64,000 bases of DNA, taken from positions 62,001 to 126,000 of the forward strand of contig JADIYM010000020.1 of assembly GCA_016705245.1 (NCBI GenBank), written 5' to 3'. The notes below the pieces were generated by a model. It was not told the DNA's origin. It searched no databases and was given only the letters and a program-made list of their open reading frames with translations. Below, one piece after another: positions 1 to 8,481 of the stretch. Numbering within the stretch: position 1 is the first letter of the stretch; every line of letters begins with the position of its first letter. The position numbers and the translations under genes are program-made. This stretch comes from Blastocatellia bacterium (GTDB lineage: Bacteria; Acidobacteriota; Blastocatellia; UBA7656; JADIYM01).

Positions 1-273
1 GACGTGTGGGACGACCCGTTCTACCGCGAGGCGCGAACGAAGGCGGAGGTGCTGCTCATGGCCGCGATCGACTACAGCCTCGAGCGGCTCGTGGTGTACG
101 TCGCGTCGGAGCCTCCGCGAACGGCCCTGCGGACGTTCGCGGCGCGGTACGGCAAGAAAATCGTCTACGTACCGTCGGGCGTGCTCTCACCGGTGACGGT
201 CAAGAAGCTGCGCGTCTTCCACGTGCTCTCAGGCTACGACAAGCGCGAGATTGCTTCCGACTACATCTGGTAG
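1..273 (+). CDS. C-terminal part of an unrecognised protein
   Basis: An open frame enters from the left edge and ends with TAG at 271-273, so only the last 90 residues are visible. The fragment has alternating hydrophobic and basic segments (LLMAAIDYSLERLVVYVAS, then KKIVYVPSG) and looks like a soluble alpha/beta domain. I do not recognise the family. The frame uses the same GC-rich third positions as the other genes here and meets the convergent MOSC gene across a short palindrome, which supports it being a real gene. No function is proposed. Confidence 0.55.
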   Translation, partial: DVWDDPFYREARTKAEVLLMAAIDYSLERLVVYVASEPPRTALRTFAARYGKKIVYVPSGVLSPVTVKKLRVFHVLSGYDKREIASDYIW

Positions 274-276
274 CAA

Positions 277-337
277 CCACAGCTGAACGCAGACGGACAC
301 AGATTCAGATCTGTTCAGATCTGTGTCGATCTGTGGA
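277..337. repeat. IR-E palindrome at convergent junction
   Basis: CCACAG at 278 pairs with CTGTGG at 337, and the inner GACACAGAT/ATCTGTGTC arms meet around 312. The same CAGATCTGTG-rich style recurs at 63766-63860. The right arm runs into the convergent MOSC gene and encodes its last residues and stop codon. Confidence 0.6.
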
Positions 338-884
338 CTCGGACCGTGTCGCCCTTGATGATGAGGCCGGGTCGGATGACCTTTGCGTGAATGCCGCGCA
401 GGTTGAGGCGGCGGCCTTCGGACGAGTTTACGAACTTCAGGGCGTCGGTTCCGAAACGTGCGGCAAACTTCGAGCAGCCGGTGTGGGGTGGCGCCGTGAC
501 GACGAGAACAGCGTCGCCGATGTGCAGCTCGGTGCCCGGAGGGAGGTTGTCGATACCGAGATCGAGGTCGACGAAGAGCTGGTCGCCCGCGAGCGGCCAT
601 CGGTGCACGCCGCTCGCGATGACGTCCGCGGCGCGCGAGTTCATGATCGTGATCTGTCTGTCGGGATGCGGAGAGCCGTCGTGCGTGCGCGAGCTCGCCC
701 GTTTCGTCCACGAATCGCCGACGAGGCCGACGACAGGGTCAACCGTGCCCTCATCGATGACTTCGCGCCGGTCGATGTCAGGGCGGCGAACGATCAGCTC
801 GAGGGTCCCAGCGTCTTTCGGCGATCGCCGGATGAAGTCGAGACCTGCCTCGAGCTCTTCGGCTGTGACATGAAGTTCGATCAT
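315..884 (-). CDS. MOSC domain protein
   Basis: A 189-residue MOSC-domain protein, a family related to the molybdenum cofactor sulfurase C-terminus. Family members bind or transfer sulfur or molybdenum cofactor, usually through a conserved cysteine. Visible family signatures are the central PPHTGCSKFAARFG block with its Cys, followed by LRGIHAKVIRPGLIIKGD near the C-terminus. The ATG at 884 overlaps the TGA of the upstream gene as ATGA, which fixes this start and suggests translational coupling. The last seven residues (VHRSTQI) and the stop are encoded by the right arm of the adjacent palindrome, so the native C-terminus has probably been remodelled. Substrate unknown. Confidence 0.85.
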   Translation of the reverse strand: MIELHVTAEELEAGLDFIRRSPKDAGTLELIVRRPDIDRREVIDEGTVDPVVGLVGDSWTKRASSRTHDGSPHPDRQITIMNSRAADVIASGVHRWPLAGDQLFVDLDLGIDNLPPGTELHIGDAVLVVTAPPHTGCSKFAARFGTDALKFVNSSEGRRLNLRGIHAKVIRPGLIIKGDTVRVHRSTQI

Positions 885-1444
885 GGTGCGTCTTTCGCCC
901 CGAGCACCGCGCGCAGGTTCGTGCCGGGCTTGAAATCCCAGGTGGCATTGTAGCGAACGTCCCAGATCTTCCATGCGCCGCCGGACTTCGCGAGGATGAC
1001 CTCGTCAGTCCACCGCGTCGTTTTGCCGTCGCTTGTATAGCTGAACGTCACCGGGACGTGTGCGCGACGGTCGACGAGCGAGGTCTGCCCGAGCTCGAAG
1101 GTCTGGACGCCCTCGAAGAGGCTCGAGAAGAGGTCGCCTTCGATCAACGGCGGCTTCTCGTCGGGGTTGGCCTTGATGAAGGCGTCCTGTTCGCGTTGTG
1201 CTGCGTCGAGCAGGGCCTTGAGGTCCTCGGTGAGGAGCGGCCAGATCGACGTGCGCTGCTTTGTGGTCGGCAGGCCCGTGACCTTTTGCTTGATGAGTGC
1301 CGTGTAGAGCTTGATGACGGCCGTCCCCGGCGAGTTCGGGACGCGCTGGGTGGTCGGTCGCGACTGGGCGGCGGTGTTCGAGACCAGCACGCCCACGATG
1401 AGCGCCGCCGTGGCCACAGACTGAACGAACGTTGAACCTCGCAT
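881..1444 (-). CDS. exported DUF3828-like protein
   Basis: A 187-residue protein with a clear N-terminal signal peptide (hydrophobic VATAALIVGVLVSNTAAQ) and a mature part resembling DUF3828: an alpha-helical stretch followed by FSYTSDGKTTRWTDEV and a C-terminal strand region ending in WKIWDVRYNATWDF. Function unknown; the fold family is usually periplasmic. I chose the ATG at 1444 because it starts the signal peptide. The longer upstream frame is only a palindromic repeat read as protein. The gene overlaps the MOSC gene by 4 nt, so the two are probably one transcript. Confidence 0.75.
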   Translation of the reverse strand: MRGSTFVQSVATAALIVGVLVSNTAAQSRPTTQRVPNSPGTAVIKLYTALIKQKVTGLPTTKQRTSIWPLLTEDLKALLDAAQREQDAFIKANPDEKPPLIEGDLFSSLFEGVQTFELGQTSLVDRRAHVPVTFSYTSDGKTTRWTDEVILAKSGGAWKIWDVRYNATWDFKPGTNLRAVLGAKDAP

Positions 1445-1493
1445 GCCGCGCAATATCGCACAACCACTAGTGGGACCGGTAGCTCGGGTGCAT

Positions 1494-1582
1494 TGCGCGA
1501 AGCGCTTTGGAGTGCGGCGTGAATCGCCGCTTTTGATCGATCCAAAGCGGCGATTCGCGCCGCACTCCAAAGCGCTTCGCGC
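1494..1582. repeat. IR-H long palindrome
   Basis: Two arms of about 40 nt (1494-1534 and 1543-1582) are near-perfect reverse complements: GCGAAGCGCTTTGGAGTGCG on the left is mirrored on the right. The loop is about 8 nt. It lies between the tandem minus-strand GNAT and DUF3828 genes, 7 nt from the GNAT stop. Only one copy occurs in the window. It does not share the 8-nt unit structure of IR-A, IR-B and IR-C. Confidence 0.85.
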
Positions 1583-1588
1583 AGTCAC

Positions 1589-2086
1589 TCAAAGCTCAAC
1601 AACCATCAGGTGATAAGTGCGGCGGATCTCGATCTTCCGGAATCCGCACTTCTCGTAGAGCGCAATCGCCGGATTATCGGGATGCACGGTGAGCGACACC
1701 TGCGGATGTCCGTACGCGCGCGCCGCCTCGAGAGCCGCGAGCATCAGTGGCTTCCCATAGCCCTTGCGCTGGAACGGCGCGAACAGCGAGATGCCGAGCT
1801 GCGGCGTACGTTCGTCGACGTACCCGAGTCCCTTGCCGTCATCGGTCAGCCGCATCCAGCACGCGCCGATCGGCTCGGGCTCGGTGTCGAGCAGCCCGGC
1901 GACGCCGACATCGCCTTCGCGGCCCCAGTTCTCGGCGTAGATCCGAACCCCGGGATCGTCGAGGATCTCGCGCGGCCTGAGCCCCGCTGGTGGAGGATCC
2001 CATAACGCAACGTGAAGGGCTTCCCAGACGAGTGCCTGATCGCCGGGAGTGAGGAGTCGGGTGGAGAACATCGGAGCCTTGGTCAT
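1589..2086 (-). CDS. GNAT family N-acetyltransferase
   Basis: A 165-residue acetyltransferase of the GNAT fold, which transfers acetyl from acetyl-CoA to an amine. The CoA-binding motif A is visible as LFAPFQRKGYGKPLMLAALE (R/QxxGxG/A type), followed by a typical motif B, VSLTVHPDNPAIALYEKCGF. The ATG at 2086 was chosen because the frame upstream is palindromic repeat. The substrate cannot be told; RimJ/RimL-like or small-molecule acetylation are both possible. The stop is 7 nt from the IR-H palindrome. Confidence 0.9.
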   Translation of the reverse strand: MTKAPMFSTRLLTPGDQALVWEALHVALWDPPPAGLRPREILDDPGVRIYAENWGREGDVGVAGLLDTEPEPIGACWMRLTDDGKGLGYVDERTPQLGISLFAPFQRKGYGKPLMLAALEAARAYGHPQVSLTVHPDNPAIALYEKCGFRKIEIRRTYHLMVVEL

Positions 2087-2098
2087 CGCGGAATTGTA

Positions 2099-2183
2099 CC
2101 TCCGTGCGCTCTGTGTCTCTGTGCTCTCTGTATGCCAACGGCAATGGCGTGGCCATACAGTGAGCACAGAGACACGGAGGCAC
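2099..2183. repeat. IR-A palindromic repeat, copy 1
   Basis: Inverted arms rich in CACAGAGA/CACGGAGG units (left CTCTGTGTCTCTGTGCTC, right GAGCACAGAGACACGGAG) around a CCAACGGCAATGGCGTGG loop. It lies between the tandem GNAT and EF-hand-like genes. Confidence 0.85.
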
Positions 2184-2216
2184 ATTGAATCACAGGCTCC
2201 AATCACAGCGGCGCCG

Positions 2217-2975
2217 TCACAGTTCAAAGCCGAGCGTCACGACCCGGAACTCCCCAAGCTCCTCGACGAGATAGAAGACGAACACGGCTCGCGGAACGCG
2301 ATATACCGGCGTACCCCGCGGAATACCGTACTTCTCGAATCCATCCTCGATTCGCGGAGCCTCTTCGTCGGCGAGCAGCTCCTGCACTTGGCGCTTGTAG
2401 ACCGGTAGCTCGAAGTACTCCGGCCCGAGCCGCTTCCTCAGAATCTCCGAGATGCGTTGCATAGCGCGGGTCAGTTTGGAGATCTCTGCGCGCGTGAGCA
2501 CACCGTCCCCATCCGAGCGGCTGAACTTCTTGAGTCTCAGCTCGCGACGGGCGCGCTCGAGCTCCGAGTCGGCCGCCTTTTCGTCGAGATCGGGCGGTTC
2601 CTCCATCGAGAGGCTGTATTCGAGACTCAAGTATCGCGCGGTCTCGAACGCGACGAACGCATCGTGTACGGTCGCCTCGTCAACGTCGGCCTCATATCCC
2701 GGTACGTAACCCAGTCCCGCCGTGAACTGGAACAACAGGTAAAACAGCCGGTCGTTTGAGCGCCGGATAGCTGGGTTGACGACGTACCACTTGTCGTAGA
2801 GGGGAGCTAGATCCTGAGCTCGATGCCACTCCTCAACAAAGGCATCGCCCGCGGCGACGGCGCGTTCGATGTCGGCAGTGCGCTTGACCGGTTCGTTCTG
2901 GGCATACGCGCCGCCTGTCGGGAGCGCGAAGGTCGCAAGGATCAGCAGCATGCTTCCGAGTGCACGTCGGGTCAT
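2217..2975 (-). CDS. exported protein with EF-hand-like loop
   Basis: A 252-residue exported protein of unknown function. The signal peptide is MTRRALGSMLLILATFALP followed by an AYAQ cleavage region. The mature part is mainly helical and charged. Around residue 170 the segment SRSDGDGVLTRAEI resembles an EF-hand calcium-binding loop (D, D, G and a terminal E in register), so calcium binding is possible. The ATG at 2975 has GGAGAA nine bases upstream. It lies downstream of the DUF4384 gene and upstream of GNAT, all on the minus strand but with gaps, so operon membership is uncertain. Confidence 0.7.
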   Translation of the reverse strand: MTRRALGSMLLILATFALPTGGAYAQNEPVKRTADIERAVAAGDAFVEEWHRAQDLAPLYDKWYVVNPAIRRSNDRLFYLLFQFTAGLGYVPGYEADVDEATVHDAFVAFETARYLSLEYSLSMEEPPDLDEKAADSELERARRELRLKKFSRSDGDGVLTRAEISKLTRAMQRISEILRKRLGPEYFELPVYKRQVQELLADEEAPRIEDGFEKYGIPRGTPVYRVPRAVFVFYLVEELGEFRVVTLGFEL

Positions 2976-3182
2976 CTGAGTTCTCCAGGTGATGGGTTGG
3001 TGCAACGGAAGGGAAGCGCGAGGAGGATCGCGCGACGGCGTGGTCATTCCAGCGGGCGGCTGGCGGTACGGGGGAGCCTACCATCAATCGCGATGAGGAA
3101 CACGGATTGACGTCCACGATCTACGCGACTGTGTGCCTCAGCGCGTCTGCGTCCGAAGAGCCTCGCACGCAGTGCCACAGGA

Positions 3183-4160
3183 TCACGGAGTCGGCTGAAG
3201 GGAGTTGCCGGGGCGTGAAGTCACCGACGTGTCGGGCTGACGAACGCTGATCGTGATGCGAAGGAAAACAGGACTCTTTTGGCCCGCTGGAATCCGGAAG
3301 AGCACCTGCGGGGCCGGACCGTCGCGCGAGATGCGGTACCTCGGATTGAGTCGTGCGGCCTTCTCCTCGGCCGTGTACAGCATTCCGTCGCCACTCTCGT
3401 ACTCGAAGCGCTCGACCGGCCGACCCCACCGGCGTTCCCATTCGTCGACCGTATCACTCGAGAGCCGAAGAGGATCCGGGCCAATTTCGAGCTCGAGGGG
3501 CTTCGGCGTGACGAGCACGATCACCTCCTCGGCAATGAGCCGCGCGTCTCCGCGTTGCGAGATCGTGAACTGTGGTGGCGAATCGAACGGCGTGGGCAAT
3601 TCGACAACCTGCCCTCCCGACACGGCGTTCTCCCCGCCGCGGATGCGCCGTGTCGGGAAGATCAGATACGGGTCGCGTGGTGGACCAGCGTCATACATCG
3701 GCCGGTTGACGACGTACAGGTAGCCCCTGGTCGACGACTCGATCGCAAAGCGGAAGTTCTCGCCGACCGAAAGCCGATCCTCACCGGTCAGGCGGACGGG
3801 TGTGAGAGCCGTGGAGGTTGCCGTCGCTTCGTGAACGATGTCCCGCGGATCACCCGGGAGTGACGGCCGCAACCGCCAGATCGTCAGTCCAATCTCCGGG
3901 TCCGTTGCCGCGGTCTTGTCTCGCGAGTCGACCGTCGTGCCACTTCGACGGTACCTGCGAGCCTTCGGCTCCTTCGCCCGTTTCGTGGCAGGCCGACTTC
4001 GAAAGAGAGTCGAGTCCTGCATGTCGCGGGAACCGATGTCGGTGGCCTGCTGCGCGCGTGCGTTCACCGGAGCGGCGACGAGGAACGCCGCGATCAACGC
4101 ATTGATGGCGACGAAAGAGGAGAATCGTGTAACGGGCTGCGTGCGCATGGGAAATCTCAT
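3183..4160 (-). CDS. exported DUF4384 domain protein
   Basis: A 325-residue protein with an N-terminal signal or anchor (INALIAAFLVAAPVNARAQ), a basic low-complexity linker, then a DUF4384-like beta domain (LSVGENFRFAIESSTRGYLY, then VVNRPM and YLIFPTRR). DUF4384 domains are often coupled to kinases or caspase-like proteins and may bind a ligand at the surface. The ATG at 4160 overlaps the kinase TGA as ATGA, so the two are translated together. The kinase ends with a related DUF4384 domain (SGYVYFINEAP and YTVIFPKPG in the same order), so this looks like a secreted paralogue of the kinase sensor. Function beyond this is inference. Confidence 0.8.
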   Translation of the reverse strand: MRFPMRTQPVTRFSSFVAINALIAAFLVAAPVNARAQQATDIGSRDMQDSTLFRSRPATKRAKEPKARRYRRSGTTVDSRDKTAATDPEIGLTIWRLRPSLPGDPRDIVHEATATSTALTPVRLTGEDRLSVGENFRFAIESSTRGYLYVVNRPMYDAGPPRDPYLIFPTRRIRGGENAVSGGQVVELPTPFDSPPQFTISQRGDARLIAEEVIVLVTPKPLELEIGPDPLRLSSDTVDEWERRWGRPVERFEYESGDGMLYTAEEKAARLNPRYRISRDGPAPQVLFRIPAGQKSPVFLRITISVRQPDTSVTSRPGNSLQPTP

Positions 4161-6115
4161 CGGTGTTCGAAGTAGAGCGGGAAGACGATGACGTCGCCGG
4201 ATGTGGCGAACTCGTGAGTCGTCGACTGTCCCGTCGAGGTGCTTCGCGCCGGCCGCGGGACGTTGAGCGTGGAGGCGAGAAATCGTCGGACGGATTCGAC
4301 TTTCGCCGGATCGGTAATGCGACCGAGCTGCTCCGGAGTGACGAGCGTTTCGACGTCCCGAAGCTCGGCGACCGGCTTCGCGGACCAGACGACCCAGACC
4401 GTCTCGCGGCCGGCCGTGCCGAAGAACTCGATCCAGGAGTGCTCCGGCACGCGAACGACGGCGTTCGCCTTCACCGGGACGGCCCCACCGCCTTCGCCCG
4501 GCTTCGGGAAGATCACCGTGTAACGCGGCAGCGCAGTCGCGGGATCGAGCGTCGGCGCTTCGTTGATGAAATACACATAACCGCTGTGTGAGGTCTCGGC
4601 CTCGAGGCGAACGCCGTCGCCGTTGCCGAAGACGATGTCGTCGCCCGGTGCAAACGACTCGACGCGTGTCACCCCATCCTGGCTGCGTTGCGCGAGAAGC
4701 CTCACGGACACGGTCCGAGCATCGACGGCGGCCGCGGCAGGCCGAGATTCCAGAGGTCCGCCGGGCTTGGCGCCGAACGGCGGCATGCCGAAGAACGCCA
4801 CCACGCACGCGACGGCCACGAGAAGCACCGTGACGGCGGCTATCCATTGCCATCGTATTGACGGCGCCGCGGGTGGTGCTTCCTCTCGGCGTGTGTCGAG
4901 TGCTTCGAATGCAGCGACGGTCGGAGCGAGCGGTGCGGCCCCGCCGCGAACCTCAGCCAGAAACTGGCCCGCCGACGCCTGGCGGCCCGATCGATCCTTG
5001 GAGAGCGCACGCGACACGGCCTCGCTTGCAGATTCCGGAACGTCGGCGACCAGATCCGACAGCCGCGGCGGTGCCTCCATTGCGTGAGCCACGCGAAGCT
5101 CGTGAAGCGTCTTGCCGACGAACGGCGGTCGCCCGGCCACCATCTCGACGAGCATCACGCCGAGGCTGTAGATATCGGTCCGCGCGTCGATGCTCGAGCC
5201 ACCGTCTTCCGGCAGCTGTCCCCACTGTTCGGGTGGCATGTAGGCCGGAGTTCCCAGAATCTGGCCAGCCGTCGTCATGTTCGGTTGACCGTCGGTCGTC
5301 GGCGCGTCGAAGAGTCGCGCAAGGCCAAGATCGAGCAACTTGACGACCGGCGCGTCGGGACGGCCGCCGATGATGACGTTCTCCGGTTTGAGGTCGCGGT
5401 GAACGATGCCGAGTCCGTGTGCGTGATCGAGCGCGGAAGCGATGGGCGCGAGCAGTCGAACGGCTTCGTCGAGCGAGAGCCGACCCCGCCGTCGCAGCTC
5501 GTCGCGGAGCGTCGGCCCCTCGACATACTCCAGGACCATGTAGGTCAGGCCGTCGGCGGTGGTCCTCAGTTCGAGGACCGAGACGACGTGCGGATGGCGG
5601 ATGGCTCGCGCCATCTGCCCCTCTCGAAGAAACCGCCGAAAAGAATCCGCTTGCGCCAGGGCGGCATCGGGCAGGACCTTGATGGCGACGCGGTCGTGCA
5701 GGAGCACATGTTCGGCGAGATAGACGACCCCCATTCCTCCGCGGCCAAGGACGCGCAGAACGCGATAGGTCGTGTCGAGCAGCGTCCCTGAGAGGTCGGC
5801 AGGATCCTCGACGAGGAATTCACCGTCGATCGGACACGTCTCCGTGTCGTCGCCGTAACGCAACCCGCATCGTGGGCAGGGCCGCGACGACCGCTGCACG
5901 GCTGCTTCGGTCGTCGCCATGAGACCCGGCAGCTGCTTCGTGGAGAGCGAGAATCCATCCGTGCGGCCATGTGCCTCGAGCAACAGTGCGACTTCGGCGG
6001 CGACCATTTCGTCCCCGGCGGATGCCGTTGTGACGAATCCCAGGCGTTCGTCCGGGGGCATCTCGATCGCCCGCTGGAAGATCGCCTTGGCTTGCTGCCA
6101 GCGCTCAGGCGTCAT
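4157..6115 (-). CDS. Ser/Thr protein kinase with zinc ribbon and DUF4384
   Basis: A 652-residue Hanks-type kinase. In order: a helical N-terminus typical of acidobacterial kinases (MTPERWQQAK), a zinc ribbon at about 80-94 (CPRCG, CPIDG), a kinase domain at about 116-390 with GRGGMG, Lys146 in VAIK, HRDLKPEN at 239-246 and DLG at 262-264 in place of DFG, one membrane span at about 425-443, and a C-terminal DUF4384-like domain outside the membrane. Key catalytic residues are present, so it should be active. The ATG at 6115 follows GGAG at good spacing. A sigma70-like promoter lies at 6180-6208. It probably senses an envelope signal through DUF4384 and phosphorylates cytoplasmic targets (inference). 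Confidence 0.93.
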   Translation of the reverse strand: MTPERWQQAKAIFQRAIEMPPDERLGFVTTASAGDEMVAAEVALLLEAHGRTDGFSLSTKQLPGLMATTEAAVQRSSRPCPRCGLRYGDDTETCPIDGEFLVEDPADLSGTLLDTTYRVLRVLGRGGMGVVYLAEHVLLHDRVAIKVLPDAALAQADSFRRFLREGQMARAIRHPHVVSVLELRTTADGLTYMVLEYVEGPTLRDELRRRGRLSLDEAVRLLAPIASALDHAHGLGIVHRDLKPENVIIGGRPDAPVVKLLDLGLARLFDAPTTDGQPNMTTAGQILGTPAYMPPEQWGQLPEDGGSSIDARTDIYSLGVMLVEMVAGRPPFVGKTLHELRVAHAMEAPPRLSDLVADVPESASEAVSRALSKDRSGRQASAGQFLAEVRGGAAPLAPTVAAFEALDTRREEAPPAAPSIRWQWIAAVTVLLVAVACVVAFFGMPPFGAKPGGPLESRPAAAAVDARTVSVRLLAQRSQDGVTRVESFAPGDDIVFGNGDGVRLEAETSHSGYVYFINEAPTLDPATALPRYTVIFPKPGEGGGAVPVKANAVVRVPEHSWIEFFGTAGRETVWVVWSAKPVAELRDVETLVTPEQLGRITDPAKVESVRRFLASTLNVPRPARSTSTGQSTTHEFATSGDVIVFPLYFEHR

Positions 6116-6179
6116 GCGTGATTCTCCGGCATACGGAACGCGGCGTGTGGCGCGAATGAAGAACGTGTCGGCAGGAGCG

Positions 6180-6208
6180 ATTATGTTCCCCCGGGTTGGG
6201 GCGGACAA
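6180..6208 (-). promoter_or_regulatory. predicted promoter of the DUF4384 kinase gene
   Basis: TTGTCC (6203-6208) and CATAAT (6180-6185) are separated by exactly 17 bp on the minus strand, about 65 nt upstream of the kinase ATG. The surrounding 76-nt block 6174-6249 aligns without gaps to 13529-13604 upstream of the WD40-caspase gene. Confidence 0.6.
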
Positions 6209-6323
6209 GCGGAGGATCTGTGTTTGCGCCAGTGTGGCCATTGCGTTGATTGCTCCTCACTCACAACGCGCACGTCGCCGCCGGATCACCTCATCGCCGA
6301 TGGGCCGATAGCCATTCTCGCGG

Positions 6324-8438
6324 TCAGGGACCGGGCTTTCTGGCAACGGCAACCGAAGTGGAGTCGAGTCGCTGACAGGGCGACAGGCGAATCCGTTTGC
6401 CCATCTTCTCCGCTGTCGAGCGCAATTGAGCCCGGCGTGTGGCGTCCCAGGCCGCCGGAGCGATCTCCCGATACAACCGGTCATCGGTGAGCACCCGGCT
6501 CACCATGAAGTAGTCGCCGGGAGCGACATTCCGAATTTCGAACGACCCACGCCAGTCCACATCGACCTCGTAGTAGTGGAACACGTCGTCCTTCTTTTTC
6601 CGATCCGCCGGCACCAGGCACACGCGGGCCCGTATCGGAAGCGACGCACCCGCACGTGGAGGTGTGATTCGTCCGCGGACACGCGCGGCCCCTCGTGCAA
6701 GCACGACAAGCACGTCGCCTCTTGATTCCCCTTTCTCGACTCGCACGGGGTCGCGTGGGAACGTCGTCAGGCGCACGGATGCGTCATCGCCCGGGGACCG
6801 AGCCCCGTCCAGTACCGCCTCCATTGACACGACATAGACGTCCGCGTCGGACAGCGTGAGTGAAAGGCGATACTGTTCACCTGTCCCAACGGTCACCTCA
6901 AACGGATTGCCATACTTCACACGGCTCCACGACTCCTGTTGGATCACTTCGTCACCCCGCCAGGCTTCAATGGTGACCGGCCCGAGATAGTAGTCGGACT
7001 CATCGACCTTTCCGGTTCGAATGGGCTCGCATGCGTGAGGCTCAGGAAGTCGCCGGAGCTCGACGCGGCCGGTCAACCTCGACAAGGGCTGCAACTCCAG
7101 GTTGAGGCCCGTGACATCCTCACGGTCAACCCGAACCTTCACACGCGCCGACTGGAACTCCGCCTTGTAATTGACCCAGCCCAATGCCTCCACGACATAT
7201 TCATCTTCGTCGACTGGGATCGCGAACGCGGCCTTCTCTGAAGACCACGGGTCGATATCGACCCCACCGACGATCGCCCCGCTGACGAGTTCTCTGAGAA
7301 TGACCCTCGCGCTGGTTATCGTCCGGCCTCCAGGCACGAGACCAATTCGACCCATGACACGAGGCGCGACAACGTCGCGGAACACGATGTCGATATCCGC
7401 CGCAACGACACCAGACCGTACGCCCACCTCGGCTGCCGTTCTGCGAGACGAACTAGGGTGGTACGACCTGACCCGATCTCCAAGGTACATATCCCCGCTC
7501 GCAGACACGGTGTACGTTCCTTCCCTCAGTTGCCATAGCCTGTAGACACCGCGGTCGTCCGTCATCGCGCTTCGAATCATCGGGGCATCAGCGTCGGACG
7601 TGTCCCAGACCTGGCCGCTCACGCGCCTTGCTTCAATCGTGGCTCTCGCGAGCGGGCGGCCAGCCTCATCGACGACCCGACCGGTGATGACGCCGTCCGC
7701 CGCCCCGCGCATCGAGGCACTGTCACCAGACGGTACCTTGTGATGGCTCGTCGGCTCGACGAGATTGATGCCCTGCACTTCGGTACCAAGGCCAACCTCG
7801 ATGAGTTTCGCGTCCGCCAGGTGCAACGTCCCACCGTAGTAGGTTTCCCTCGGAATCATCCGATCGCCTGCGCCCACCGTGAACCGTCCCGGCTGCAGGC
7901 CGTGAAATCGATAGACGCCCCTGTCATCCGTTTGAGTCCCCATGTGGTCCTCTCGTGTGCCGTCTGGAAGTTCGACGTAGAGCGAGATGGATTCAGAAGC
8001 AACGGGTTGCCCGGAAGGCGTTGCGAGTCTGCCGGTGATCACGCTTCCAGCAACGAGCTCGATCGTCGCAACGTCCACCGACTGCCCGTGCTCAACGCGG
8101 AATTCCCTGGTTGGGGCCCCGGCGAAGTCGTGTCGACGAATGTATCCGGGGTCGTGGACATTGAGGGAGTAGTGGCCGCGTTCGAGTCCCCGAAACGAAA
8201 AGCGGCCGTCGCTTCCACTCTTCGTTCGTTGCACCACCGCGCTCCTTCCATGAGGACCGGCCTGGAGCAGAACGACGCCAACACCGGGCGCTGGCGCTCC
8301 ACCCTTCGCGACGAGGCCCGAGAGCGCGCCGAGCATCGAAGTGTCCTCGTGTATCCGACCGGAAACGAGGAGAGGCGAAAGGAGTACGGCCATCACTCCG
8401 CCCGCAGCAAGCACGCACAATCCGCCTCGACTTTTCAT
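6324..8438 (-). CDS. large exported carboxypeptidase-regulatory-like protein
   Basis: A 704-residue exported protein with a signal peptide (VLAAGGVMAVLLSPLLVSG) and several Ig-like carboxypeptidase-regulatory (CarboxypepD_reg) repeats. Recurring blocks such as ITGRVVDEAGRPLARATIEA, MTDDRGVYRLWQLREGTYTV and TQTDDRGVYRFHGLQPGRFTV show at least four units. No catalytic peptidase domain is visible. Such proteins are envelope or surface adhesion-type proteins in Acidobacteriota. The ATG at 8438 has AGGTGG just upstream and begins the signal peptide. It is 43 nt downstream of the SUMF1 gene, so co-transcription is likely. The role in the island is not known. Confidence 0.85.
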   Translation of the reverse strand: MKSRGGLCVLAAGGVMAVLLSPLLVSGRIHEDTSMLGALSGLVAKGGAPAPGVGVVLLQAGPHGRSAVVQRTKSGSDGRFSFRGLERGHYSLNVHDPGYIRRHDFAGAPTREFRVEHGQSVDVATIELVAGSVITGRLATPSGQPVASESISLYVELPDGTREDHMGTQTDDRGVYRFHGLQPGRFTVGAGDRMIPRETYYGGTLHLADAKLIEVGLGTEVQGINLVEPTSHHKVPSGDSASMRGAADGVITGRVVDEAGRPLARATIEARRVSGQVWDTSDADAPMIRSAMTDDRGVYRLWQLREGTYTVSASGDMYLGDRVRSYHPSSSRRTAAEVGVRSGVVAADIDIVFRDVVAPRVMGRIGLVPGGRTITSARVILRELVSGAIVGGVDIDPWSSEKAAFAIPVDEDEYVVEALGWVNYKAEFQSARVKVRVDREDVTGLNLELQPLSRLTGRVELRRLPEPHACEPIRTGKVDESDYYLGPVTIEAWRGDEVIQQESWSRVKYGNPFEVTVGTGEQYRLSLTLSDADVYVVSMEAVLDGARSPGDDASVRLTTFPRDPVRVEKGESRGDVLVVLARGAARVRGRITPPRAGASLPIRARVCLVPADRKKKDDVFHYYEVDVDWRGSFEIRNVAPGDYFMVSRVLTDDRLYREIAPAAWDATRRAQLRSTAEKMGKRIRLSPCQRLDSTSVAVARKPGP

Positions 8439-8481
8439 CGGCCACCTCACCTGCGTTGATTCGAAACGCTTCTGGCCAACC

